DNA of 64,000 nucleotides. It comes from Staphylococcus sp. NRL 16/872 (GTDB lineage Bacteria; Bacillota; Bacilli; Staphylococcales; Staphylococcaceae). The translations under genes and the position numbers were made by a program. The stretch lies in the NCBI RefSeq assembly GCF_022815905.2, contig NZ_CP119327.1, positions 124,001 to 188,000 on the forward strand, given 5' to 3'. Of this stretch, positions 44,203 through 54,332 are shown piece after piece. Position 1 is the first letter of the stretch. Each line of letters begins with the position of its first letter. The notes below the pieces were generated by a model. That model was not told the origin of the DNA. It saw only the letters and a list, made by a program, of their open reading frames with translations, and made no database searches.

Positions 44203-44834
44203 TGGAATTTTTATCTGAAAATAGTGGCGCACTATTAGCAAAGACATTAGAACATCTTTATATTTCTGTCGTTGCTCTACTTATCGCAGTTGTAGTCGCA
44301 GTTCCGGTAGGCATACTACTCTCTAAAACGAAACGCCTGTCTAAAATTGCACTCACAATTGCAGGTATATTACAAACAATTCCTACACTAGCAGTATTAG
44401 CACTAATGATCCCTTTATTTGGCGTTGGTAAGACACCAGCGATTATCGCTTTATTCTTTTATGTTTTATTACCAATTTTAAATAATACAGTAATTGGCGT
44501 GCAAAATATTGATGGTAATGTGCGAGAAGCAGGACGCAGTATGGGAATGACAGGCACACAGTTAATGAAAGACGTTGAGCTTCCACTCGCCTTACCAATG
44601 ATTATTAGTGGCGTGCGCTTATCATCAGTTTATGTAATTAGCTGGGCAACACTAGCAAGTTACGTCGGCGCAGGTGGTTTAGGTGACTTTATCTTTAACG
44701 GTCTTAACCTTTATGAACCGGCAATGATTATCTCAGCAACGATCTTAGTTACAGCGCTCGCGCTTATTGTAGATTTCTGTTTATCTCGTATTGAAAAGTG
44801 GATTGTACCTAAAGGACTTAAAGTTTCCAGATAA
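44199..44834 (+). CDS. opuCB: OpuC-type ABC permease, first copy
   Basis: 211 residues, five to six membrane helices, BPD_transp_1 domain. The EAA loop reads EAGRSMGMTGTQLMKDVELPLALP and contacts the ATPase. Overlaps opuCA by four bases. Normal full length. Confidence 0.9.
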   Translation: MMEFLSENSGALLAKTLEHLYISVVALLIAVVVAVPVGILLSKTKRLSKIALTIAGILQTIPTLAVLALMIPLFGVGKTPAIIALFFYVLLPILNNTVIGVQNIDGNVREAGRSMGMTGTQLMKDVELPLALPMIISGVRLSSVYVISWATLASYVGAGGLGDFIFNGLNLYEPAMIISATILVTALALIVDFCLSRIEKWIVPKGLKVSR

Positions 44835-44852
44835 TAAATTAAGGAGGACATT

Positions 44853-45805
44853 ATGAAAAATTATAAAAAGTATATCGTAGTTTTAATATTGTCTCTAACA
44901 GTGTTATCTGGATGTAATTTACCTGGTTTAAAAAATAATAATTCAGATGACGAAGTTAAAATTACAAGCTTAGGGACAAGTGAATCTCAAATCATGTCAC
45001 ATATGCTGAGATTATTAATTGAACATGACACAAATGGGGAAATACAACCAACATTAATTAATAACTTAGGATCTAGTGTTATTCAACATAATGCCATTAC
45101 AAGTGGAGAAGCCAACATGTCTGGTACCCGTTATACAGGTACAGATTTAACGGGCGCATTAAGTGAAGACGCTATTAAAGATCCTGATAAAGCAATGAAA
45201 GCAACAAAGAAAGGTTTTAAAGACAAATATAACCAAACATTCTTTGATTCATACGGCTTTGCGAACACATACTCATTAATGGTTACGAAAGAAACAGCTA
45301 AAAAATATGATTTAGAAACAGTATCAGATTTAAAAAAACATGCCAAAGATTTAAGAGTAGGTATGGATAGTGCTTGGATGAATCGTAAGGGTGACGGTTA
45401 TCCTGGATTCAAGAAAGAGTATGGCATTGATTTCGGAACAGTACGACCTATGCAAATCGGTTTAGTTTACGATGCATTAAATGCCGGTCAATTAGACGTA
45501 GCAGTAGGTTATTCAACTGACGGACGTATTGCTGCATACGATTTAAAAGTCTTAAAAGATGACCGTAAATTCTTCCCACCATACGACGCAAGCCCATTAG
45601 TTACAGATGAATTATTAAAAGAAAAACCTGAATTAAACCAATCGTTAAAAAATTAGAAGGCAAAATTTCAACAGAACAAATGCAAAAATTAAATTATCTT
45701 GCTGACGGTAAGGGTCAAGAACCAGCAACTGTAGCAGAAAACTTCTTGAAACAACATAACTATTTTGAAGACGACGATAATACTAAGAAAGGTGGTCAAA
45801 ACTGA
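44853..45805 (+). pseudogene. opuCC: OpuCC-type osmoprotectant-binding lipoprotein, frameshifted near the 3' end
   Basis: Signal peptide with lipobox LSGC (acylated Cys21) and a binding domain open to TAG 45654-45656 (267 residues). Just before the stop the DNA reads TTAAAAAATTAG. Adding one A to the A6 run restores the family ending (LEGKISTEQMQKLNYL onward to KKGGQN) and runs to TGA 45803-45805, which overlaps the next ATG as TGATG. The total of 953 bases is exactly one short of 318 codons, the normal length. The truncated form loses about 50 residues of the second lobe. Real frameshift, slippage-prone phase variation or a base-calling error in the homopolymer are all possible. Confidence 0.88.
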
Positions 45806-46452
45806 TGGAAGGCAATTTATTTGAACAATTAATTAACTATTATCAAACGAATTTTGGCTACCTATGGGAACTATTCGTTAACCATTTATTAATGTCAGTA
45901 TATGGCGTCTTATTTGCAGCTCTTGTTGGCATACCGTTAGGCATTTTAATAGCAAGAGTAAGTAAACTATCTGGCGTAGTTATTACGCTTGCCAATGTGA
46001 TTCAAACCGTGCCAGTCATCGCAATGTTAGCTATTTTAATGCTTGGCATTGGCTTAGGGATGAACACAGTTATATTTACTGTGTTTTTATATGCATTATT
46101 ACCTATTATCAAAAACACATATACGGGTATTAATGAAGTAGATGTGAATATTAAAGACGCTGGTAAAGGCATGGGAATGACAAGAAACCAAGTATTAAGA
46201 ATGATTGAATTACCACTATCACTGTCAGTCATTATAGGCGGTATTCGTATTGCATTAGTCGTCGCAATTGGTGTCGTAGCCGTTGGTTCATTTATCGGTG
46301 CACCAACACTTGGTGATATCGTAATCCGAGGCACAAATGCGACAGATGGCACGCTCTTCATTCTTGCCGGCGCCATTCCTATTGTCGTAATTGTAGTATT
46401 AATCGATATCCTATTACGTTTACTTGAGAAAAAGTTAGACCCAACAACGTAA
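45805..46452 (+). CDS. opuCD: OpuC-type ABC permease, second copy
   Basis: 215 residues, BPD_transp_1 domain with the EAA loop DAGKGMGMTRNQVLRMIELPLSLS, paralogous to the first permease. ATG 45805 overlaps the intended opuCC stop (TGATG), which argues that translation of opuCC normally reaches that point. Confidence 0.9.
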   Translation: MEGNLFEQLINYYQTNFGYLWELFVNHLLMSVYGVLFAALVGIPLGILIARVSKLSGVVITLANVIQTVPVIAMLAILMLGIGLGMNTVIFTVFLYALLPIIKNTYTGINEVDVNIKDAGKGMGMTRNQVLRMIELPLSLSVIIGGIRIALVVAIGVVAVGSFIGAPTLGDIVIRGTNATDGTLFILAGAIPIVVIVVLIDILLRLLEKKLDPTT

Positions 46453-46480
46453 CGATAAATGAATAGGAGGTATCCTTAAG

Positions 46481-47242
46481 ATGGCATTAATAGGATTAAA
46501 TTATTTATCTAAAACATTAGGCATGCATCAATCACTTAATGTGATTCTTCCAGAAGACGCAAGCTTTTTCAAAAAAGATCAAGAGGCAAAACCATTAAAA
46601 TCAATGTTAGTGTTACATGGTTTATCAAGCGACGCAAATTCTTATTTACGCTATACAAGCATTGAACGCTATGCCAATGATCACAAGCTAGCGATTATTC
46701 TACCAAATGCAGATCACAGTTTTTATACAAATATGGCTTACGGACATAGTTATTATGACTATGTTATGGAAGTCTACGATTATGTTCATCAAATCTTCCC
46801 ATTATCTAAAGCTAGAGAAGACAACTTCATCGCTGGCCATTCCATGGGAGGCTACGGGACTACTAAATATGCCTTAACGCAAAGCCAACGTTTCTCTAAA
46901 GCAGCCATATTATCTGCACCATTCGATGTCTCATTACTTAGAGACTATGACTACTACGACTTCTCTCCTCAAGCTATTGTTGGGGAAAAGGGGGACATCA
47001 AAGGTACACCATTTGATCCTTATTATTTAATAGAACAAGCTATAGACAACCACGTAGACTTACCTGAACTACTGATTAAGTGTGGTACAGAAGACGAACT
47101 ATACCCACAAAACTTAGAATTTATTAAATACTTAGATGAAAAAGGCATTCAATATAACTTTAAAGAAAGCCCAGGCAATCATGACTACGCTTACTGGGAT
47201 AAAGCTATAAAAGAAACGATCGAACAATTTACTGAAGAATAG
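46481..47242 (+). CDS. Esterase (FrmB/tributyrin-esterase family), possibly acylcarnitine-directed
   Basis: 253 residues of the alpha/beta-hydrolase fold related to S-formylglutathione hydrolase. Nucleophile Ser in GHSMGGYG, later acid Asp in KCGTEDELY, and catalytic His in SPGNHDYAYW. No signal peptide, so cytoplasmic. It starts 28 bases after opuCD with AGGAGG and ends at the terminator 47289-47327. In this cluster it could cleave acyl-carnitine or acyl-choline esters to free carnitine, which is inference from position. Confidence 0.83.
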   Translation: MALIGLNYLSKTLGMHQSLNVILPEDASFFKKDQEAKPLKSMLVLHGLSSDANSYLRYTSIERYANDHKLAIILPNADHSFYTNMAYGHSYYDYVMEVYDYVHQIFPLSKAREDNFIAGHSMGGYGTTKYALTQSQRFSKAAILSAPFDVSLLRDYDYYDFSPQAIVGEKGDIKGTPFDPYYLIEQAIDNHVDLPELLIKCGTEDELYPQNLEFIKYLDEKGIQYNFKESPGNHDYAYWDKAIKETIEQFTEE

Positions 47243-47288
47243 AGTATTGAAATAAACTTGGTTATTAAAAAAGAGAAACTTGGGGCAG

Positions 47289-47327
47289 AACTGCTTTCAA
47301 AGATAAATACTTTGTAAGCAGTTTTTT
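47289..47327 (+). terminator. Rho-independent terminator
   Basis: AACTGCTTTCAAAG pairs with CTTTGTAAGCAGTT (one mismatch), followed by a T-run. Confidence 0.88.
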
Positions 47328-47470
47328 ATTTTTCGAGAATAGAAGGTCGGCAAATATATTGAAAATAAGCGTTAAATCATGTTATTTAAAGATTATTTGA
47401 AATTGTAACAATTGTTCACTTACGTTTATTTGAAATTATAAAAATATAACTCTAATATATAATTGAAAGG

Positions 47471-47488
47471 GTGTAAAAGCGCTTACAC
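47471..47488. promoter_or_regulatory. cre-like element upstream of lpdA
   Basis: GTGTAAAAGCGCTTACAC resembles a cre but has two extra bases in the left half, so CcpA binding is uncertain. The 47328-47565 gap otherwise shows only AT-rich DNA and the ribosome-binding site. Confidence 0.4.
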
Positions 47489-47565
47489 CAAAATAGAGTG
47501 ATTATGTTCAAATGAAATGATTTTTTAGGGATAAAACACAACTTCAAAGGTGAAAGGGGTAACAA

Positions 47566-48930
47566 ATGATGTCTAAATCATATGATTTAATCGTTGTTGG
47601 AGCAGGACCAGGGGGCTATGTAGCAGCAATTCGAGCAGCTCAATTAGGTAAACAGGTAGCTATTGTTGAGAAGAAGAACGTGGGGGGAGTGTGTCTCAAT
47701 GTAGGCTGTATACCGGCAAAGTTATTTTTAGAATATGGAGCTAAAGTAAGGGATATCCATTCTGCAAATAGTTGGGGGATTAAAACAAATAATATTGATA
47801 TTGATTTAACAGGACTAGTACAACGTAAGGATCAAGTCGTAAAAACAGTGACTGATGATGTCCGAGACGCATTATCACAACATAACGTTGATTTGATTGA
47901 AGGCGAAGCAGAAGTGCTCGAAGATTTGAAAGTCCAAGTCAATGAAACCATTTATACGGCGAAAGATATTATCTTGGCAACAGGAACGAAGCCGTTCGTA
48001 CCACCAATCGAAGGCGTAGATCAAGCACATTTTGAAACCGCGGACACATTTTTCAATATGAAGGAATTGCCGAAACAACTCGTGATTATTGGTGGTGGTG
48101 TTATTGCCTCGGAAATAGCTTCTGCAATGGCTGATTTAAGTGTCGATGTTACTATTTTGGAAAAGGGCGACAGCATTTTATCTAGCGAAATTAAAGAAAT
48201 ACGTGAACATCTCACATCCTACTTAAAACAACAAGGCGTTAATATCATCACCAATTCGGAAACGCAGAAAATTAATACAACCACTTTAGAAATAGATGGA
48301 AAAGATGGCCCAAGGGAAATACCGTATGAAACGCTACTTTTTGCCACAGGACGACAACCGAATGTACACGTCGCTAAAGCACTTCAATTGGAACAAGACG
48401 GTAAATGTTTAAAAGTCAATGAACATTATGAAACGAGCTATAAACACGTGTATGCGATTGGTGATTTAGTGCCAGGCTATCAATTAGCCCATACAGCAAG
48501 TGCACATGGTAAGTATGTTGCAGAAAAGATTGCCGGCAAACATCCGGAACCTATCTATCAAGAAGACATACCAAGATGTATCTATACAAGATTAGAATCA
48601 GCTTCAGTAGGTTTATCAGAAATTCAAGCGCAAGAAGCGGGTTATGACGTTGAAGTAACTACTTCTAACTTTCAAAAGAACCCTAAAGCAATATTAAAAG
48701 GGGAAACACAAGGATTTATCAAAATCGTTGCAAATAAACAAAACGGCAAAATACTAGGTGGATTTATCGTTGGCCCCCATGCCACAGATTTAATTAGTGA
48801 AATCTTAGGCGTTAAAGCTTCGGGCGGTACACTAAACGATATCTCTCAAATTATACAACCACACCCTTCTCTATCAGAAGCCCTAGGTGAAAGTGCAGAC
48901 GCATCTTTTGGAAAAGCAATATATATTTAA
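47566..48930 (+). CDS. lpdA: Dihydrolipoyl dehydrogenase (stand-alone)
   Basis: 454 residues. FAD motif GAGPGG (12-17), redox-active disulfide Cys43/Cys48 in GGVCLNVGCIPAK, NAD motif GGGVIASE, and the C-terminal PHPSLSEALGE His-Glu dyad. This E3 flavoprotein reoxidises dihydrolipoamide. It is not next to E1/E2 genes, so it is probably an accessory paralogue. The usual Pro-Ser-Lys after the second Cys reads Pro-Ala-Lys here. AAAGGGG precedes tandem ATGs at 47566/47569. Confidence 0.9.
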   Translation: MMSKSYDLIVVGAGPGGYVAAIRAAQLGKQVAIVEKKNVGGVCLNVGCIPAKLFLEYGAKVRDIHSANSWGIKTNNIDIDLTGLVQRKDQVVKTVTDDVRDALSQHNVDLIEGEAEVLEDLKVQVNETIYTAKDIILATGTKPFVPPIEGVDQAHFETADTFFNMKELPKQLVIIGGGVIASEIASAMADLSVDVTILEKGDSILSSEIKEIREHLTSYLKQQGVNIITNSETQKINTTTLEIDGKDGPREIPYETLLFATGRQPNVHVAKALQLEQDGKCLKVNEHYETSYKHVYAIGDLVPGYQLAHTASAHGKYVAEKIAGKHPEPIYQEDIPRCIYTRLESASVGLSEIQAQEAGYDVEVTTSNFQKNPKAILKGETQGFIKIVANKQNGKILGGFIVGPHATDLISEILGVKASGGTLNDISQIIQPHPSLSEALGESADASFGKAIYI

Positions 48931-49047
48931 GTAACAAATAATTGATTATTATCTTGCAAACTCCTAGCAAAATACATCGAAAACCCATACTTTTTGATAC
49001 TTTAGTACTTTGTTTACAAATTACACAACATGAAATATAATATATAC

Positions 49048-49107
49048 GTAACTAGCATTGTTAGCATGAAAAAGCTCCCAGGCTCGGTAAAGCTACTGGG
49101 GGTTTTT
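49048..49107 (+). ncRNA. Antitoxin-like small RNA, first (diverged) copy
   Basis: Promoter TTTACA (49013-49018), 17 bases, TATAAT (49036-49041). The predicted transcript of about 60 nt ends in a CTCCCAG/CTGGGGG hairpin with five Ts. Its CTAGCATTGTTAGCATG segment resembles the toxin-pairing segment of the second copy but has diverged. No toxin frame is facing it. Confidence 0.6.
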
Positions 49108-49187
49108 ATTGTATTAATTATTAATTCTCAAATGGTTAATAATAACTTTATATTTACAAATTACACAACATAGAATATAATATATAC

Positions 49188-49250
49188 ATAACTAGTATCT
49201 TTAGCATGAAAAAGCCCCCAGCTTTCGGTAAAAGCACTGGGGGTTTTTTT
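49188..49250 (+). ncRNA. Fst-like type I antitoxin RNA (RNA II)
   Basis: Promoter TTTACA (49153-49158), 17 bases, TATAAT (49176-49181). The transcript carries CTAGTATCTTTAGCATG, which differs by one base from the plus-strand sequence over the toxin start (49349-49364), so it can pair with the toxin mRNA start region. It ends in a CCCCCAG...CTGGGGG hairpin with seven Ts that also lies at the 3' end of the convergent toxin mRNA. Confidence 0.72.
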
Positions 49251-49255
49251 GTGTC

Positions 49256-49363
49256 TCATTTATGTAACTTGTTAATTAGCTTAGCGATTAAATTATCTAA
49301 AAGTTTAATCACTAAATGACTAATTACACTAGCTACAATAGACACGGCTAGTATCTCTAGCAT
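49256..49363 (-). CDS. Fst/PepA-like small hydrophobic toxin
   Basis: 35 residues starting MLEILAVSIVASVISHLV and ending INKLHK: one hydrophobic segment and a basic amphipathic tail, the layout of type I membrane toxins. The minus strand has a near-perfect GGAGGTGAT site before the ATG, and TATAAT about 60 bases upstream. The stop is 6 bases from the hairpin shared with RNA II. The sequence itself is not close to Fst or PepA1 that I can recall, so family assignment rests on architecture. Confidence 0.7.
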   Translation of the reverse strand: MLEILAVSIVASVISHLVIKLLDNLIAKLINKLHK

Positions 49364-49553
49364 GGCATCACCTCCATATACTTATTCACCACATATATGG
49401 AATTCTATGTGATACATTTCTATTATAATCCTATTAATGCATTTGGATATATTTTTTATAAGATAAAAATAAAATTTGTTTCAGCTTTTTAAAAACTGAA
49501 AGTAAGCGCCAAGAAAAATTAATAAACTGCAATGTAGCAACTATTAAAGAGTC

Positions 49554-49619
49554 ACTATCTTTTAACGTAAGATAGTTGACTTCTTTTTTATAATGTACTA
49601 TCTTATATTATAAGATAGT
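49554..49619. promoter_or_regulatory. Two PadR operators
   Basis: ACTATCTT-N7-AAGATAGT occurs at 49554-49576 and again at 49597-49619, same arms and spacing. TTGACT (49576-49581) and TATCTT (49599-49604) form a promoter with a 17-base spacer, its -10 inside the second site, so autorepression is expected. Confidence 0.75.
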
Positions 49620-49637
49620 TAATAAAAAGGTGATGAC

Positions 49638-49976
49638 ATGTCAGTATCCAATCAAATGATGAAGGGGCTTTTAGATGGCGCAATACTTGGACTTATAGCA
49701 AAAGGCGAAACGTATGGTTATGAAATTTTAGAGAAATTAAAAGAAAATCAATTTCCTGAAATAAGCGATGGCAGTATTTATCCAGTGCTTCTGAGATTAA
49801 GTAAAAAAGGCTATGTAAATACAACTACTCGTAAATCAGACAACGGTGGCCCAAAGCGCAAGTATTACACTATTTCTGAAAGCGGCCAAGAAGAATTATT
49901 ACGTTTTAAAGAAAAATGGAGTTATCTCAATTCAGGAATGAATAATTTATTTGGGAGTGATGAAGATGCTAAGTAA
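49638..49976 (+). CDS. PadR family transcriptional regulator
   Basis: 112 residues, winged HTH with GLIAKGETYGYEILEKLKEN, DGSIYPVLLRLSKKGYV and GGPKRKYYTISESG, the PadR-N signature set. Start at ATG 49638 after AAAAGGTGATG. Its stop overlaps the next gene. Two matching palindromes upstream suggest it represses its own operon. Confidence 0.9.
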   Translation: MSVSNQMMKGLLDGAILGLIAKGETYGYEILEKLKENQFPEISDGSIYPVLLRLSKKGYVNTTTRKSDNGGPKRKYYTISESGQEELLRFKEKWSYLNSGMNNLFGSDEDAK

Positions 49977-50742
49977 AGAACAAGAAGACTATATATTGAA
50001 ATTAAAGGCTGAATTACTATTTAGAGGTAAGGATGAGGAAGACATACATGCCATTGGTGATGAGTTACAAGATCACTTTGAAATTGCAAACAAGAATGGC
50101 AACGATGTTAGCGATATTTTAAAAACGCCTGTGAAAAACTATGCCGATAACTTTTCTAAAGAAATGAGTTTTATCAAAGGCTTGCCTAAGTATATAACCT
50201 ACTTCGCACTCTTTATGTTTGCGATTTATACTATTCCAGACTTATTCAATAAAGAATTCACACTTACAGTAGGCTATATCTTAAATGTTATTTTCATATT
50301 CGCAATAAGTATCATTGCTCCGTTATTTCTTTTGAAAAAAATGTTTATTAAATATGGAGAGCAAAAAAAGATCTATGTATTTGCGTTTATAGGTGGGGCC
50401 GTCATATTTGGACTGATGGTTTTAAGTATCTATATCTCAAAGCGTTATCCTATTTATACAATCGCCACTTTATCACAAACTCAAAGTATTATTTTAGGCA
50501 TTATATTACTTGCTCTAGTGATGATTGCATGCTTTATCGTTAAACAAAAGATATTTGCACTCATTGCACTTATCGTTTGCTTACCAAACATCATTGCACA
50601 GTTATTCAAAGCACATAGCCATTCAGACAGCCAATTCGCTGTCGTATCACTAATCGTATCAATTGTTTTACTCATACTCATGAACATCGCATTCTTTGTA
50701 CATGCATATTACACAAATCGAAAAGAGAAAAATAATCAGTAG
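49966..50742 (+). CDS. PadR-coupled membrane protein (DUF1129/DUF1048-like)
   Basis: 258 residues. The N-terminal 70 residues are soluble and helical (KEQEDYILKLKAELLFRGKDEEDIHAIGDELQDHF), a region usually seen in PadR-operon membrane partners. About six membrane helices follow. TTG 49951 and ATG 49960 are in frame, but GGGAG at 49953-49957 best fits ATG 49966. Overlaps padR by 11 bases. Role unknown. Confidence 0.8.
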   Translation: MLSKEQEDYILKLKAELLFRGKDEEDIHAIGDELQDHFEIANKNGNDVSDILKTPVKNYADNFSKEMSFIKGLPKYITYFALFMFAIYTIPDLFNKEFTLTVGYILNVIFIFAISIIAPLFLLKKMFIKYGEQKKIYVFAFIGGAVIFGLMVLSIYISKRYPIYTIATLSQTQSIILGIILLALVMIACFIVKQKIFALIALIVCLPNIIAQLFKAHSHSDSQFAVVSLIVSIVLLILMNIAFFVHAYYTNRKEKNNQ

Positions 50743-50784
50743 AATAAATATAAAATAATATAGATAAAATTAGAGGAGAGAAAA

Positions 50785-51536
50785 GTGGAAAATCTTTCTT
50801 GGATAATACCTTGTAATATAAATGCCTATAATGTTATTAAAGCATTTGAAAATCTAAAAGTTTTGGATTGGAAACAAAGTCCTAATCTCAAACAAGCTAA
50901 GGTAGGCGATATAATATACATTTATATTTCTAAACCTTATCAATCTATCAAATATAAATGTGAAATTTTAAAAACTAATAAGTCACACGTGACAATAAAT
51001 GATTCTCAATATATAGTTAATGGCCAAAACTATGTTAATTATGGAATTACATGGAAATAAAATTATTAAAGACCTATGAGGATAATTTAATTACTTTTAA
51101 TGATTTAGTTGAAAATGGATTGAAAGGTAGAATTCAAGGACCTAGAAAACTATCTGAGAACCTTATTAGAGTAGTAGAAGCATATGATACAAGCTTTGAT
51201 AATTCTTTAGAAAATATGGTTTATAAAGAAGGACGATTAGTTAAATAATATAGTTATAAATATGAGAGGAATGCTCAATTAAGAAACATAGCTATTCAAA
51301 TACACGGATTAAATTGTACTGTTTGTCATTTTAATTTTGAAAAGTTTTATGGAGATATAGGAAGAGATTTTGTTGAAATACATCATTTAAAACCTTTATT
51401 TATTAATGGGGAAGAACATTTGGTAAACCCTTATACAGATTTAGTTCCTCTATGTTCAAATTGTCATAGAATGATTCATAGAAGAAAGTATGAACCATAT
51501 TCTATCGAAGAATTAAAAAGTATAATTAAGCAATAA
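50785..51536 (+). pseudogene. EVE-like/HNH endonuclease gene with a frameshift and a nonsense codon
   Basis: From GTG 50785 an EVE-like N-terminal domain (starting MENLSWIIPCNINAYNVI) stops at 51060. From about 51048 the next frame continues the relative's sequence as MEIKLLKTYEDNLITF, so one base appears lost near 51047-51050. That frame meets TAA 51246-51248 and then reads on without interruption through an HNH domain: LNCTVCHFNF, VEIHHLKPLF, LCSNCHRMIH, to TAA 51536. A full protein would be about 250 residues of restriction-nuclease type. Two independent lesions mean it is decayed. Confidence 0.82.
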
Positions 51537-51576
51537 ATAAGTGTATTTTAAATTACATTTAAGTATAGTTGTTAAA

Positions 51577-51769
51577 AATACGGAGTATTGGCTGCGAGAC
51601 GCTACTAGGAATAGCATGAGCATTGAGACAAAACCAGAATAAAAAAGAGTTAAATCACAACTTACAAGACTTTGAAAAAGGCTTATAAAATGATTTAACT
51701 CTTTTCATTTATAAATAGATTAGCTCAAGCAATGCCTAGAGCAAGCGAGTAGCAACAATACGTAGTATT
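51577..51769. repeat. MITE-like element with imperfect terminal inverted repeats
   Basis: About 45-nt imperfect inverted arms (51577-51630 and 51722-51769; the right arm reversed shares CTAGG, TGAGC and the outer AATAC...GTATTG with the left). They flank a long central hairpin whose outer stem AAAAGAGTTAAATCA pairs with TGATTTAACTCTTTT (51643-51705). No reading frame of substance. The rest of the 51537-51864 gap is AT-rich. Confidence 0.5.
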
Positions 51770-51864
51770 GTGTAAACTAACATATTAGATATCAAAGTTA
51801 TGAATTATTAGATTAAATGTATACAGGGTATAAGTAATTAAAAGACAATTTAAGGAGGAGTTAT

Positions 51865-52080
51865 ATGCCTGAAAATCTAAATAATGGTTGTGTGAAATGT
51901 GGTCATACGGAAGTAGAGGAAGGCACATTATCAGCAACAGGTTCAGGTTTATCAAAGATGTTTGATGTGCAACATAACAACTTCAAAACGATTACTTGTA
52001 AAAATTGTGGTTACACAGAGTTTTATAAAGTGGATAATAATAGAACGAGTGATATTGTCGACCTATTCTTTGGGGGATAA
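51865..52080 (+). CDS. Small zinc-ribbon nucleic-acid-binding protein (DUF2082-like)
   Basis: 71 residues with CVKCGHTEVEEGTLSATGSGLSKMFDVQHNNF and CKNCGYTEFYK: two CxxC knuckles separated by about 33 residues, as in PF09855-type zinc ribbons. TAAGGAGGAG precedes ATG 51865, with a terminator immediately after. Function unproven. Confidence 0.85.
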   Translation: MPENLNNGCVKCGHTEVEEGTLSATGSGLSKMFDVQHNNFKTITCKNCGYTEFYKVDNNRTSDIVDLFFGG

Positions 52081-52100
52081 CTTCAAAGCAATATTTATTC

Positions 52101-52130
52101 AAACAGTGGCTCACAGAGTCACTGTTTTTT
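52101..52130 (+). terminator. Rho-independent terminator
   Basis: AAACAGTG...CACTGTTTTTT. The loop region GGCTCAC.TAGTC-like sequence is nearly the same as in the terminator after thiC. Confidence 0.88.
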
Positions 52131-52152
52131 ATACATTCAATTAAAACTCGAT

Positions 52153-52181
52153 TTGTAGTAAAATAACACCTTTGTTATAAT
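52153..52181 (+). promoter_or_regulatory. Promoter of thiC
   Basis: TTGTAG (52153-52158), 17 bases, TATAAT (52176-52181), just upstream of the TPP aptamer. Confidence 0.68.
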
Positions 52182-52203
52182 TATACTAGTAATATAATAT
52201 CAT

Positions 52204-52290
52204 CTGCTAGGGGTGCTTTAATGTGCTGAAAGAAGCTATAAGCTTCAACCCTTTTTACCTGATCTAGTTAATGCTAGCGTAGGGAAGCAA
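52204..52290 (+). promoter_or_regulatory. TPP riboswitch controlling thiC
   Basis: TAGGGGTGC, GCTGAAAGAAGC, ACCTGATCTAGTTAATGCTAGCG and TAGGGAAGC follow in order. The second conserved box reads CTGAAAG rather than CTGAGAG. A terminator follows at 52404-52433. Confidence 0.92.
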
Positions 52291-52403
52291 GTGAGTAAAT
52301 TTAGGCTAAGATGTAGTTAAACATAGGCACATACTGATGTGGTTAGGTTTCATGACATTTCAATACATATAATAAATTAGTATAAATTCGCTTATTTTCT
52401 TAT

Positions 52404-52433
52404 GCATTCAGTATTAAGCTGAATGCTTTTTTT
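52404..52433 (+). terminator. Riboswitch terminator before thiC
   Basis: GCATTCAG (52404-52411) pairs with CTGAATGC (52419-52426), followed by seven Ts. Confidence 0.88.
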
Positions 52434-52476
52434 ATGAGGCTATTTATCAGTAATATTGGACGCTCCTAACGAATAG

Positions 52477-54225
<1,749 letters not shown>

Positions 54226-54241
54226 TATTGAAATATCTTAT

Positions 54242-54272
54242 GGCAGTGGCTCACGTAGTCACTGCTTTTTTA
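54242..54272 (+). terminator. Terminator of thiC
   Basis: GCAGTG pairs with CACTGC around a GCTCACGTAGT loop, followed by a T-run. Confidence 0.85.
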
Positions 54273-54283
54273 CTGTTTCAAAG

Positions 54284-54332
54284 ATAAGGGTAAGACTTCG
54301 GGTTGTGTGATGTTAGTAGGAAGGATGTCTAA
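54284..54332. repeat. 49-nt dispersed repeat, copy 2
   Basis: Same head, tail and total length as 1686-1734, with a different 14-nt middle. It lies 12 bases after the thiC terminator. Confidence 0.7.

Noticed and set aside
48961..49260. CRISPR-like repeat array (two similar about 100-base blocks)
   Set aside because: Only two copies, each with promoter and terminator. They are small RNA genes, not repeat-spacer units.
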